64,000 nucleotides of DNA, from the NCBI GenBank assembly GCA_019828595.1, contig JAHQRK010000007.1, positions 1,984,001 to 2,048,000 of the forward strand, in the 5' to 3' direction. This DNA is from Aphanomyces cochlioides. Its lineage: Eukaryota; Oomycota; Saprolegniomycetes; Saprolegniales; Verrucalvaceae. This document shows, piece after piece, positions 30,855 to 41,859 of this stretch; position 1 is the first letter of the stretch, and every line of letters starts with the position of its first letter. A program made the position numbers and the translations under genes. The notes beneath the pieces were generated by a model. The model was given only the letters and a program-made list of their open reading frames with translations, made no database searches and was not told the DNA's origin.

Positions 30855-30917
30855 GAGAACAACGAAGTCAACACGCCTGATAGAGTAATAATAATGAAGC
30901 GCTGTTGCAAGTGTCAA

Positions 30918-31457
30918 TTATGCGAAAGCTTGCTGAATCCAGCTCCAAAAGGAGGATTTCGACGGAGATGACGCTTTCGGAGGCCGTGGCAAGAGATCGT
31001 ATTGTTCCATGCGTCCCCGTAATGCTTTGAGATCGCTCTCACGTTTCTTGTCGATTTTAGCTCGATCTGACTCTTGGAGAGGAAGAGATCGCAGGGAGAT
31101 GTCAAAACTGTGGCGTTGCCAATTGATGAGGGCTTTCATCCATGCGTGTTCATCGGCAGTTGATGGAGCTGCAAAGAGGAGATGCTTTTTGGGTTCTCCG
31201 TCACTTGTATATGGCGACAGCTGCAGGCAGAATCGACAGGGGATGCCATTCCCCTGCTCAAAAGGAACAGTGTACACGTCAACTTGATGGCGCGTCAATT
31301 CGATTTGCTCCACAAAATGAGCGTCGAGACGATCGGCACTCGAGTAGACCTTGAGCATGCCTTCTTCCAACGCAACATACTGGATTTGGCCCACTGTTTC
31401 ATCAAAGAAATCCAGAAAAAGCAGGAATCCTTCCTGAATGCCGCCGCCGTCGCTCAT
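30918..31457 (-). CDS. PH-domain protein
   Basis: A 179-aa protein. Residues 7-120 form a pleckstrin-homology domain: it opens with E-G-F-L-L-F-L, then I-Q-Y-V-A-L-E-E-G-M-L-K-V-Y, a strand R-F-C-L-Q-L, L-L-F-A-A-P-S, and the closing helix with the invariant Trp (E-H-A-W-M-K-A-L-I-N-W). PH domains bind phosphoinositides or proteins at membranes. The C-terminal 55 residues are basic and Ser/Pro-rich, ending in an aromatic W-S-W-I. No catalytic domain is attached. Single exon. Confidence 0.75.
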   Translation of the reverse strand: MSDGGGIQEGFLLFLDFFDETVGQIQYVALEEGMLKVYSSADRLDAHFVEQIELTRHQVDVYTVPFEQGNGIPCRFCLQLSPYTSDGEPKKHLLFAAPSTADEHAWMKALINWQRHSFDISLRSLPLQESDRAKIDKKRESDLKALRGRMEQYDLLPRPPKASSPSKSSFWSWIQQAFA

Positions 31458-31709
31458 CGTGGAAGCTGTCGACGTTTCATGTGCTTTAATTAGTCGCTGG
31501 TCGGAAATTCCAATAAATTCACAAAATTCAAATTATGGAATTAATTCCAAAATTACATTTTTCGATGAATTTCCAGCAATTTTACCATTTTCAAGATGGA
31601 TGAAAGGTTGCGCGCGCCACAATGACTGCATTCATGACAATATTCCAGGAATTGCAACCCATAGAAAGGGGAGCAGGCACGTTGGTAGCTTTAGGTTAAT
31701 TGCTTGTGT

Positions 31710-32144
31710 CTATGCCTCGTCTTCAGAGGTTTCTTCTTCGTCGCTTGTGTAGACTCTCGGCCGTCTCGTCCGTTGGCGTTTCATCTTGAGTTGTTCAATC
31801 GTGTCGTGTCGTGATTTTCGCACATCGATCGCATCAAAGCAAAACTCTGAAATGTCCTTCACATCGTACGCAGCCGCTTTCAGCAAAGCAATGCGCTCCA
31901 AGTGATCAAAGCGGTACACAATACCATATGGATCGTCCATGTCACGAGTCTCATCGAGCTCAATGCTTGTCGTGTCGAAGTGTCGGCGCGCCAATCCAAT
32001 CGGAGGTCCACTTTCACTTGGCAGCGCGGATCCACCGTAGGCAGCGGCAAACAAATACGTCGTGGCAGTTGTAAAATGCACGTGGTGCTCCACGCGGCCA
32101 CGTTTCCGCGATCGGACCGGCAGCGCAACTTGACTTGTGCACAT
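31710..32144 (-). CDS. CSRNP-like nuclear protein, paralogue 5
   Basis: A 144-aa protein, 14 kb from the main cluster. Core: H-V-H-F-T-T-A-T-T-Y-L-F, G-G-S-A-L-P-S-E-S-G-P-P-I-G-L-A, D-H-L-E-R-I-A-L-L-K-A-A and D-V-R-K-S-R. It begins with a basic stretch (R-S-R-K-R-G-R), a possible nuclear signal, and ends in an acidic Ser/Glu tail like paralogue 1. The ATG at 32144 is chosen because the upstream frame starts with a non-ATG codon. A TATCCGG element lies at 32309-32318. Confidence 0.68.
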   Translation of the reverse strand: MCTSQVALPVRSRKRGRVEHHVHFTTATTYLFAAAYGGSALPSESGPPIGLARRHFDTTSIELDETRDMDDPYGIVYRFDHLERIALLKAAAYDVKDISEFCFDAIDVRKSRHDTIEQLKMKRQRTRRPRVYTSDEEETSEDEA

Positions 32145-32308
32145 GGAAGCAAATTGGAAAATGAGAAACTCCAATCAGGCGGGCAGGCGGGGCGATACAT
32201 TTTCCATTACAAATGCAATGTATAGGGGAGAGAAGACATGGCACGAATTTCGCTGAAAGCTGCATACAAATTTCAAGTATAGAAGATATAATATTATAAA
32301 CCCCCAAA

Positions 32309-32318
32309 CCGGATAACC
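32309..32318 (-). promoter_or_regulatory. TTATCCGG element, CSRNP-like 5
   Basis: The minus strand reads GGTTATCCGG, followed by a G-run, TTTATAATATTATA and ACTTGAA. The order (element, TATA-like, ACTTGAA) matches paralogues 1 and 3, here 165 bp before the ATG. Confidence 0.4.
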
Positions 32319-32816
32319 TCGAGCTGTCTTGAGGTAAGATGACTTTTATATGGACAGGAAGGGGGGTCAGGCTTCCATTTTGTGGCTTGTTGGTAGCATT
32401 AGAGTTTAATTCCGTCAGTCGGTACGGCTAGACTTCTCACGACTCGACTGGGACGACACCTTGGTATTCATTTTTGGTTGAGGAGTGTCGATAGTAATCC
32501 ATTCGTACTGTACTACATTCGGAACAAAATTATTCTTATTGAGAGTTATTTGACTCCGCTTAAGAATAATTTTGAAAAGGATTTTGTTGACGGTTGGCTT
32601 GTTCCAATGCTGGTACACCAACCACGCGCTTTCGATTGCCCCGAAAGAGCGGTGAATGCAAGTCTGACCTGTGTATCTGGATGAACTTTATCGTATAGAT
32701 TGAAGGGCACCATGGGAATTTCGTTTGACCAAATGGTGTTTTCTTTGCGTCAGTTGCCGCCATATTTGGAGTTTCAACGGAAAAAAGCAACTTTAACTGT
32801 AAATAACGTTATATGG
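32319..32816. other. Intergenic, degenerate sequence
   Basis: Short broken frames (32415-32621 and 32560-32790, minus) suggest decayed coding sequence, perhaps a transposon relic, but no family can be named. An inverted pair (AATTATTCTTATTGAGAGTTA and its near complement at 32554) forms a hairpin near 32527-32575. Confidence 0.3.
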
Positions 32817-34262
32817 TTATGGTGGAATAGCGAGCCGGGTTTGCAAAAAAGCCACAATCGATGTGTGGTGGTTTTGCTTGGCGTGTAGTACTGACGACTC
32901 CAGATTGCCTTCATGGCGATGGGTCGCGAGGTATTTGACGACTTCCAAATGGCCATTTCGTGCCGCCATTTCCATCGCTCGGGGCGAACAACCTTCAGTC
33001 CGATGCTGGTCTAGGAATTGCACAATGTCAAGATGCCCGCATGAAGCTGCTCGATCCATAGCCGAAGTTGTACAGCCTTCTTTGCGATGCTCGTGTAAAT
33101 AACGCACAATGTCCAAGAAGCCATTTTGTGCCGCGTTGTCCATGGCATACTTGGTGCATCCTTCCGTCCGTCGTTCATGCAAAAATCGAACAACCTCTAA
33201 ATGCCCGTTGGAGATTGCTCCATCCATGGCCAGGGTTGTACAGCCTTCAGTTCGATGATGGTGGAGAAACTGAACAACGTTCAAGTGGCCATTTCTTGCG
33301 GCGACATCCATTGCAGACGTTGTGCAACCTTCCTTGCGGTGACGATGCAAAAACTCGACCACAGACAAATGACCAGCACGTGCTGCAAGGTCCATGGCGA
33401 GGGTCGAACAACCAGGCATGTTATTGTCGTGCAAATATTTCACAACAGCCAAGTGTCCATTTGCAGCCGTGGACACAAAAGCATCAGAGTGTCGCTCGCC
33501 ACGGAATCGATGCAGAAATTGCACAACGTTCAAATGTCCATTGGCTGCCGCGAGGACAATTGCATGTGGAGAGCAGCCTTCCCTTCGATTGAAATGAAGA
33601 AATCGCACAACGTCCAAGTGGCCATTTCGAGACGCGAGATCCATGGCGTCTTTTGACGCAGTGCTTGTGTCGTGGGTATGCAGGAATTCGATCGTGCGCA
33701 GTTGGCCATTCAGAGCTGCGAGGTCTATCAAATGTGGCACGTCGAAATGCATATGTTCGTGCTTGATGGTTGTCGTGGCTGCATCGAGGAGAACCAGGAC
33801 GTCGAGGAGTCCGTAGTAGGTTGCATGCGTGAGCACCATTAGCCGCATGTACTCCATTGATGCTATCAGGCGGACGAGACGCGAAGTGCCATATGCAGCA
33901 TACCAAGAGGCCAGGACGATGTTGAGACGCTCGAAGATTGGAACGAGCGTCGTGTCTACGTGACCAAGCGAAAGGCAATCGCCAACGAGATAGTAGCGCG
34001 TCAATGCCTTGTATACGTCGGACGCAGGATTGAGATGCTGGAAGAGCAGACAGTCTTCATAAAACCCATCTTGGAACTCAAACACGCACCCAAGGAGTTC
34101 CAAGTTGCGCAGCACGCTGTCGGCTGCGTTCGCTGGTCGCATCGAATTGCAGCAAATGAACCCAAAGCCAGACTCAGCAGATGTGCAGACAAGACTCTCC
34201 TCTGTGAGACGACCAAGCCTTGCCACGCTTGGAGAGAGCACGTGAGAGCATTGCATCTGCAT
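32817..34262 (-). CDS. Ankyrin-repeat protein
   Basis: An intronless 481-aa protein. The first 160 residues are a Leu-rich helical region without a named domain. From about residue 160 there are roughly ten ankyrin repeats of 33-34 residues with consensus N-G-H-L-x-V-V-x-F-L-H-x-x-R-x-E-G-C-x-x-x-A-M. The E-G-C word in most repeats marks the oomycete style, where such proteins form very large families. Role: protein-protein interaction, partners unknown. The ATG at 34262 is preferred over 34331 because the TATCCGG pair lies between them. Repeats are similar enough in DNA that copy number could vary by recombination. Confidence 0.82.
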   Translation of the reverse strand: MQMQCSHVLSPSVARLGRLTEESLVCTSAESGFGFICCNSMRPANAADSVLRNLELLGCVFEFQDGFYEDCLLFQHLNPASDVYKALTRYYLVGDCLSLGHVDTTLVPIFERLNIVLASWYAAYGTSRLVRLIASMEYMRLMVLTHATYYGLLDVLVLLDAATTTIKHEHMHFDVPHLIDLAALNGQLRTIEFLHTHDTSTASKDAMDLASRNGHLDVVRFLHFNRREGCSPHAIVLAAANGHLNVVQFLHRFRGERHSDAFVSTAANGHLAVVKYLHDNNMPGCSTLAMDLAARAGHLSVVEFLHRHRKEGCTTSAMDVAARNGHLNVVQFLHHHRTEGCTTLAMDGAISNGHLEVVRFLHERRTEGCTKYAMDNAAQNGFLDIVRYLHEHRKEGCTTSAMDRAASCGHLDIVQFLDQHRTEGCSPRAMEMAARNGHLEVVKYLATHRHEGNLESSVLHAKQNHHTSIVAFLQTRLAIPP

Positions 34263-34294
34263 GTCGCTGCCACCACGTTTGTCAAATTTCGAAG

Positions 34295-34326
34295 AATCCG
34301 GATAACATGAACTATTATCCGGTAAT
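34295..34326 (-). promoter_or_regulatory. Paired TATCCGG elements, ankyrin gene
   Basis: Two copies face each other: ATTACCGGATAA and, 8 bp on, TGTTATCCGGAT, 33-65 bp before the ATG at 34262. A GATTGG CCAAT box lies just upstream, as in the CSRNP-like promoters. Confidence 0.45.
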
Positions 34327-35317
34327 CCCAATCAGGTAAAATTGAACACAAAGACTTCAAGCACGAATGCGACGACGACATGGAGTCCAGAAGGTTATGA
34401 ATCTCTAGCCCTGGAGCTAGCAGCGCAAGCGTGGCGGATTTTCGAGCGTAAGGACTTGATAATCGCATAGATAGTTCTCTCAAACTAAAAGAAACCATCT
34501 GGATGCAGGTTATTCGAATAACTTTATATGAGCGATACCTCCTTGGAGTAGTGGTTTAGTGAAGCAAAAGAGGGACCGTGGATCGCCCTCACATAATGCA
34601 AACTCACATGAGATGGCAGGGACAAGTTGCTCAACAGACTCAAAAACATCTTACACGTTATGGGACGACATACTGTAAACCCATCTATTTTGACGATGGT
34701 TGTGACGACCAAAAGTTATCGTCAATATATGGAGTAACTTCAACGACGGATAAATTTAACGATGATATACGGATAGTCCTATTTGTGATAAGAAGGGGGA
34801 GCGCATCATGACAAGGTACACTGCTTCCTTACATATAAGTTGATGTTGTCCAGTGTTGGCATACGATAAAACTTATCAACTTCATATCGCCTTGCGAAGA
34901 AATCGAAGCAGCCACTTCAAGTTTTCGTAGGATAAGAATTACAGTACATTTCGAATGAAGTGTCTTTGCCATTAATGGAACAATCTTTCCAGCTTGTTAG
35001 TCTTTCACACTTGGAGTATAAAATCCTCCATGTTGTTATGTTGCTTATCGTTTCCTCCAGCTTGAAACCATGCGATTTGCATCGTCACGTAAACTTGACT
35101 TGACGTGCTTATCGATGTTCTCGCCGCCAGTTGACCACCCAATTAAAAGACACGCTATCATCGTCACTTCAAAATGGATGCATTTGATTGGTGAATTAAA
35201 AAATTCAAGAATTTTGATTGGCGGATTTTTTACTAAACTCCGTTAATAGTGGCTTTACCCCTCTTAACTTGATACAAAGTATACCTGAGAGATTAACATA
35301 AACGTTTTTCGCGCACG
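34327..35317. other. Intergenic, nothing recognised
   Basis: About 1 kb between divergent genes. No convincing frames, repeats or RNAs. Two GATTGG words lie near 35188 and 35216 upstream of the plus-strand gene. Confidence 0.4.
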
Positions 35318-36922
35318 ATGGCTAAAAAGGGCGATGGCCGATCCAATGGCGATCAACCTCGAGAGATCTTCATGTACGAAGGGATGAAGATCAATCGCTG
35401 CGAGATATGCAAGAATCCAAAGCGTCATAAAGCATGGTGCCTTGACCGATGGGAGCAAATGCTTGGGAAAACTACAGAGGCGACACCTGTGGTCGAGTCT
35501 TCTCCTGCTGAAGTTGCATATGGAGCGATGGATGCAGCGACGGATACAGCTCCTGCTGAAGCTCCTGAGGCTGAGACTACTGCTCATGTTGTAGCTTCGA
35601 TTATATCTGACGCTACGCCTGACGTGGAAATTGTTGGCGTCAGCAAGCCAGAGCCACAACCGCCCAAGAAAAGAGAAGGCAAGGCATCGCAAGGTGGTGG
35701 TGCTCCTGTCCGTGTTCGAAACATTCGCCCGTGTCCTTATTGCCCGTGCAAGACTCGCAAACATCTTCATAAAGACACCAAGAACTGTTTGTTCTATGCC
35801 TACTACAAGAAGCGCCTTGCCGATGAAGCTGCCGATCCGCACCGCCATACCATCATTCGAAGGTCGGGTGAAAACCATTTTGATGCATGTGCCCGCGAAT
35901 ACGAGTATTTGAATCGCAGCACACGCGAAAGCTCGACAGATTCGTTCATCGCACCTCCTAAAACCATCGACATGACCTCCTCGACTCCACGCGACGATGC
36001 CGAAGTGCCTGAAGACGTTATTACTGAAGTACCTCCAACCGTTCCAAGTCCAAACTCCGATGTAGCAGATCGAGCGACGACTAACGAAGTACCGCAGCTG
36101 TCATCTTCCTCTCCCTCAAGCCCAACGATCAAGTCGACGGATCCTGCTACACCGCAATCACCAGGCAAGCCGCCTGCCGACATTGCACTCGCCCCCAAGC
36201 AAGTCGAAGAATCCTCACCCACCTCATTAGTCCCTGTCAAACCCGACCAGCCGACCAAAAAGAGCTCATCAACAAAGTCTTCATCTTCCAAGGCGACTTC
36301 CTCCTCCTCTTCGTCGGCAAAACCTTCAGCAACCAATGCTACCGTGGCTGGAACTCCAACAGCAACTACAGTTCCCTACGCTGTAGCGCCTGGCATGCCT
36401 CCGTTGATGTGGTACATGTATGGTGGTCAGCAAATGATGTCGTCCATGCCTGCTCGTCCTCCTTCTGGACCATCGTCGTCTGCAACTCCATCGGATCCAA
36501 CCGCAAAGCCAACAGAGCTTGCCGCTCCTGAAGAGCCTACGACTACCCACCGCAAACGTAAGCGTGCCGCCGCCGCAGCAGAGGACGCGCAAATTAAACG
36601 GCATCGTCTTCTTGAGAACCTCTTGGCCATGATTGAACGCGATCAAGCGCATGCCAAGCAACATGATGAAGAGTTGGTCAAACTCCAACTCGAGCGACTT
36701 GAATTCGATCGACAGCTCCAGCGCGAACGCATTGCATTCGATCGAGCACAGGCGGAGAAAGCTCAAAAACGCTTTGAATCCAACCAAGCCATCATCAAAC
36801 AACTCTTGGCAGAGCTTGGAGCCACTGCACCTTCAAGATCGGTGCCACTACCTCTGCCGTCAGTACCGCCACCGTCAACTCTTCCGACAACGTCCGCGAC
36901 GGGCCATGCCAGCTCAACTTAG
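35318..36922 (+). CDS. Zinc-motif and coiled-coil protein of unknown function
   Basis: A 534-aa protein I cannot assign. Two Cys/His clusters suggest zinc binding: C-E-I-C-K-N-P-K-R-H-K-A-W-C near residue 26, and C-P-Y-C-P-C-K-T-R-K-H-L-H followed by a Cys near residue 137. A long Ser/Thr/Pro-rich and presumably disordered region follows (about 200-400), with a Ser run, then a basic block (H-R-K-R-K-R) that could be a nuclear signal. Residues about 430-515 are a charged coiled coil rich in Gln/Glu/Arg. The layout (zinc knuckle, linker, basic block, coil) resembles nucleic-acid-binding adaptors or transposon accessory proteins. Its stop is 50 bp from the end of the convergent TMEM135-like gene. 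Confidence 0.65.
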   Translation: MAKKGDGRSNGDQPREIFMYEGMKINRCEICKNPKRHKAWCLDRWEQMLGKTTEATPVVESSPAEVAYGAMDAATDTAPAEAPEAETTAHVVASIISDATPDVEIVGVSKPEPQPPKKREGKASQGGGAPVRVRNIRPCPYCPCKTRKHLHKDTKNCLFYAYYKKRLADEAADPHRHTIIRRSGENHFDACAREYEYLNRSTRESSTDSFIAPPKTIDMTSSTPRDDAEVPEDVITEVPPTVPSPNSDVADRATTNEVPQLSSSSPSSPTIKSTDPATPQSPGKPPADIALAPKQVEESSPTSLVPVKPDQPTKKSSSTKSSSSKATSSSSSSAKPSATNATVAGTPTATTVPYAVAPGMPPLMWYMYGGQQMMSSMPARPPSGPSSSATPSDPTAKPTELAAPEEPTTTHRKRKRAAAAAEDAQIKRHRLLENLLAMIERDQAHAKQHDEELVKLQLERLEFDRQLQRERIAFDRAQAEKAQKRFESNQAIIKQLLAELGATAPSRSVPLPLPSVPPPSTLPTTSATGHASST

Positions 36923-36972
36923 ACGTATATGCACAAGTCTCACGCGCATAAATATGTCAAGTTATCAAATGG

Positions 36973-38124
36973 TTATGCAAATTGTGCTCGAAGTGTCTTG
37001 GGCACCACGGCGGCAATCGATCGGCGCTCAGGAGACGGTGACGGCGGTCTTGGCAAGGACGATGATGAAGACGACGACGGCAGTGGCTGCACTGGTGTCT
37101 CCATCTTGTAGCCGTACAAATACTCCATGAGGAAGCGATTTTGCTTCTCGGGATGTTGCAAGACGTACGTCATGAAGGAAGCGTAGACGAGAGAGGCCAC
37201 TTGGAGGAAACCTCGTCGAGTGATCCGACGACAGATGGACCATGACTTGACTTGGTAAAACACAGAGATGAGACTGTAGCAAGCCACCGCTTTGAGAATT
37301 GCAGTGCGCCGTCGGCTTGGTTCCAGGTATTGCGCCAGGAATGGTGTCAATGACGTGAGTCGAATCATTGCAATGTTGTCGCGCTGAGGAAGCAAGCAAG
37401 ACGTCGAGTAGGCCAGCATGTAGCTTGCCGTCATGAAAGCCAGAGATCGACCAAAATCGACAGTCGACCGCATGGTATCAATCGATTTCTTCTTCACCAA
37501 TGTCGTGTAGCCAATGGAGAGGAGATGGAGAGGAATGAAGATTTCAGCACTTCGTCGAACCAACTTGAGGCATGTCGCCGTTGCAAACGCGCCACAGGTC
37601 CGTGATGGATGGAGACTCTCGCATCGCGTGACGACACTCGTTTGCAGATTCTGTCGAATCTTTTGCAGACGTGACGTCGAGAGACTGCTTTGATGGTCCA
37701 TCATGCGCAAATGTGTCGGGAGCATCCACTCTGGGTGCACCAAGTTTGTATAGACAAGGCGTGCAGTGATGACCATGGCTCCAACCTGCTCGGCCAGCCA
37801 CGGTAATCGACGTTGGGCGTACAATTGAGCGATCGTTTCCACGCAAGCATACGAGAGGAGAATATGTTTGTGGGCGTCAGAGCAGAGGCGAAACACAACG
37901 ACGGACGCTACCCACGCGGCAAGCTTGCTCTTACGATTTCCACGGCGGTAGTTGATATATCGAAAAAGGCCACAGCCTACGCCGAGTGCCACAAAAATCG
38001 ACGTTGGGCCTTGCAGACGGCGTCCTCGGACGGTTGAGAGTAGAGAGCCAACGGCGAGGCAGCCACAGAGCCCTGGGACGGCGTGAGACAACGCCGCGAC
38101 AGGTCCAGTGGACAAGACCGTCAT
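36973..38124 (-). CDS. TMEM135-like multipass membrane protein, paralogue 1
   Basis: A 383-aa protein, start at the ATG at 38124. All four paralogues share an N-terminal G-x-L-L-S-S/T-x-R-x-R-x-L-x-x-P segment, G-C-G-L/V-F-R, K-L-A-A-x-x-A-S, and a central Cys motif, here R-C-E-S-L-H-P-S-R-T-C. They also share C-x-x-P-Q-x near the end and a final Y-L-Y-G. The Cys motif matches the Cys-rich region of TMEM135, a family acting at mitochondria and peroxisomes with distant similarity to Tim17-type proteins. Several weak hydrophobic helices are visible. Its promoter carries two TATCCGGA copies. The Ser/Pro-rich tail is unique to this copy. Confidence 0.68.
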   Translation of the reverse strand: MTVLSTGPVAALSHAVPGLCGCLAVGSLLSTVRGRRLQGPTSIFVALGVGCGLFRYINYRRGNRKSKLAAWVASVVVFRLCSDAHKHILLSYACVETIAQLYAQRRLPWLAEQVGAMVITARLVYTNLVHPEWMLPTHLRMMDHQSSLSTSRLQKIRQNLQTSVVTRCESLHPSRTCGAFATATCLKLVRRSAEIFIPLHLLSIGYTTLVKKKSIDTMRSTVDFGRSLAFMTASYMLAYSTSCLLPQRDNIAMIRLTSLTPFLAQYLEPSRRRTAILKAVACYSLISVFYQVKSWSICRRITRRGFLQVASLVYASFMTYVLQHPEKQNRFLMEYLYGYKMETPVQPLPSSSSSSSLPRPPSPSPERRSIAAVVPKTLRAQFA

Positions 38125-38167
38125 CGAGCAGATCTTGTGATGCACAGTGCCATAAACTGAAGCCAGA

Positions 38168-38190
38168 ATTCCGGATATTTTATCCGGATG
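38168..38190 (-). promoter_or_regulatory. Paired TATCCGGA elements, TMEM135-like 1
   Basis: The minus strand reads CATCCGGATAAAATATCCGGAAT, two copies 45-65 bp before the ATG at 38124. Same placement as in the ankyrin and CSRNP-like genes. Confidence 0.45.
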
Positions 38191-39511
38191 ATCTTGGTTG
38201 AAAAACCTTTGCTACAAATCGTGATTCGCACAAAAAAGTGCCGGCGCGGACTTGTCATTTTATGTCAGGGACACGTGTGGCGGGTTGACGAAAGCGCCAG
38301 GAGCTGCAGAATTGTATACAAATTCGCTTGGAGTCGGTAGTGGAAGCAACCCGCGTGGCCACAAACGCAAGCGCGCGCAGGCGTTTCAAATTGAAGTTTT
38401 CGGTTTACAGCGTTAGTCTTGGGTAATCTATAGATGGACTCTGGAGTAATGGACCGCTGCGTGTTGTGAACTAAACGTGGAGGTTTGACAGCTCACGGAC
38501 CTCTTCCTCTCCTCGCAGCACGTTAAACAACCAAACGGCAGTGTGAAAACGAGCCAAAGCAATACCCGTACTGTAAGTGAAGTTTGGTTGATCGATTGGA
38601 CTATTTCATCTTTGTCTTGAATTTGTTCGATTGGAACTTTGACATAGATTTTGATACTTTCGTACTGTCGTATAAGTTCTAAGTCGTTCCATCTTTCTGG
38701 CCTCAGAAACGATGTGTGACTGAATCATGACCTCGCTGGATCTGGTGCGAAGACCTCGTTTGCTCGGTTTGTCCTCACGCAACGTCGTTGAAATGTATCA
38801 GTTTGTCCAAGCTTGGATAAAAATGCATACAAAACGGTAGCTTGGCGAGTCGGAAGGCTGCATGCTGTAATTTGAGACGACTGATCGCTCGTTGTGTGCC
38901 ACTTGGCGTAGGAATGCGTTTGCAAATCGATGCCCGCGGTAAGTGGCTCCTATAGCGACCGACTACATGAGATATTGTCAATCGAGTGGACAGTGGTCGA
39001 GAAGTCTTGACAATCCTCGGGACCAGACTCCTTGGTTTTCATTAGCAAACTCGACGTGGCAGTACACTATCCACTGCGTGTAGACGCCGTGGACATTTCA
39101 CCTCTATCTCTCAATCAGGCATGTAGAGTACACAAGTAGTTGGGGCGATAGAAATGAAGTATTTGAATTGCAGATTCTTCAGCCGATGATTGCAAACTCC
39201 ATCCAAAAGGTTGGGGCAATTTGTGATGTACCGAGCATAAGCCCTTGTCGTTCTCGCCCCAGATAAGGATCACCGAAACTGGCTGGGGGCATAATCTGGT
39301 GATTGAGAAGATTTTCTCGTGCTGCTAATGTGAAGACGGGAGATCCACGTACCAAACATCAAGCCTAGTCCCTACGAACCAGGACAAACCTTGGTAACTC
39401 TCCCTGGCAACCAAGACAAGATTTCTTCAGGAACAAAGCATATCATTGAAAGAGGCATAAATTGTGGGGAATTTCAATACGCTTGTTTGGACACGTTTCA
39501 AGATCCATGGT
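38191..39511. other. 1.3-kb intergenic stretch, nothing recognised
   Basis: No frame with a recognisable product, no repeat and no RNA gene was seen. A minus-strand frame at 38725-38925 is short and unsupported. Confidence 0.4.
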
Positions 39512-40934
<1,423 letters not shown>

Positions 40935-41609
40935 ATGGAATCCAAGCCGACGACGAACACGGCCGCGGCGGATGCGCCTCCGAACGAGACGCTGTACGTG
41001 CGCAACTTGGACGACAAGATCAAAGAGCCTCGAATGAAGGAAAGCTTGTATGGCCTTTTCTCCGCGCATGGCAAAGTATTGCAAGTGCTTTTGATGAAAG
41101 CCCACCGATTGCGAGGCCAAGCATGGGTCACATTTGAAGACATTGCGTCCGCAAGTACAGCGTTGCGAGCACTGGATGGCACGATGCATTTTGGCAAAGC
41201 TATGAACGTCCAATTCGCGAAAGAGAAGAACGATTTGATTCGCATGCAGGAACCAAACGCCAAGCCGCGCGAGAAACGAAAATGGGACCAACTCAAAGCC
41301 GTGACGAAGCCCAAAAAGACGGATAAACCAGCGCCAGCCAAGGTTCAGCACCATCAAACGCAAACGGTCGTGCTGCCGCACAAGATTCTCTTCTTGCAAG
41401 ACGTGCCAGAAGCATGCAATCAAGAAGCCCTCAGCATTCTCTTCAAGCAATACCATGGCTTCAAGGAAGTGCGTATGGTTCCCGGCAAAAAAGGCCTGGC
41501 GTTCGTCGAGTTCTTGGACGAAGTGCAAGCATCGATCGCGTTGCAAGGGCTCAACGGGTTCAAACTCAGCGCCGACGAGCGGCTCAAAGTCAGTTTTGCC
41601 AAAAAGTAA
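40935..41609 (+). CDS. SNRPA: U1A/U2B''-type spliceosomal RNA-binding protein
   Basis: A 224-aa protein with two RRMs, the layout of U1 snRNP A and U2 snRNP B''. RRM1 (about 15-92) has RNP2 L-Y-V-R-N-L and RNP1 R-G-Q-A-W-V-T-F, and the U1A-style K-E-x-L-Y-x-L-F. A basic Lys/Pro/Gln linker follows. RRM2 (about 150-224) has I-L-F-L-Q-D-V-P and G-L-A-F-V-E-F. The protein binds a stem-loop of U1 or U2 snRNA. Having one gene for both roles is usual outside vertebrates, so the choice between U1A and U2B'' is open. Single exon. Confidence 0.9.
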   Translation: MESKPTTNTAAADAPPNETLYVRNLDDKIKEPRMKESLYGLFSAHGKVLQVLLMKAHRLRGQAWVTFEDIASASTALRALDGTMHFGKAMNVQFAKEKNDLIRMQEPNAKPREKRKWDQLKAVTKPKKTDKPAPAKVQHHQTQTVVLPHKILFLQDVPEACNQEALSILFKQYHGFKEVRMVPGKKGLAFVEFLDEVQASIALQGLNGFKLSADERLKVSFAKK

Positions 41610-41859
41610 CCCTCCGAACCACAGTCTATCTCACTCTTTTATCTCCATCGTCATCTTGCGACTCACGTTGTTTCTTCTTGATGGAGGCATCAAGACGACG
41701 CTGTACTTCGTTGTCTCCGGTTTAGACTCGCAGTTTCGCGGCTATTTTTGCCTTGGGGTATGCTGTTGTCCAAATACTTCTTGGCGAGATATCCTTCTCG
41801 ATGCCTTCGAGCTCCATCTCACAAAAGCTACGGCGGTCACAGCTACGTCGCTGCCTTCA

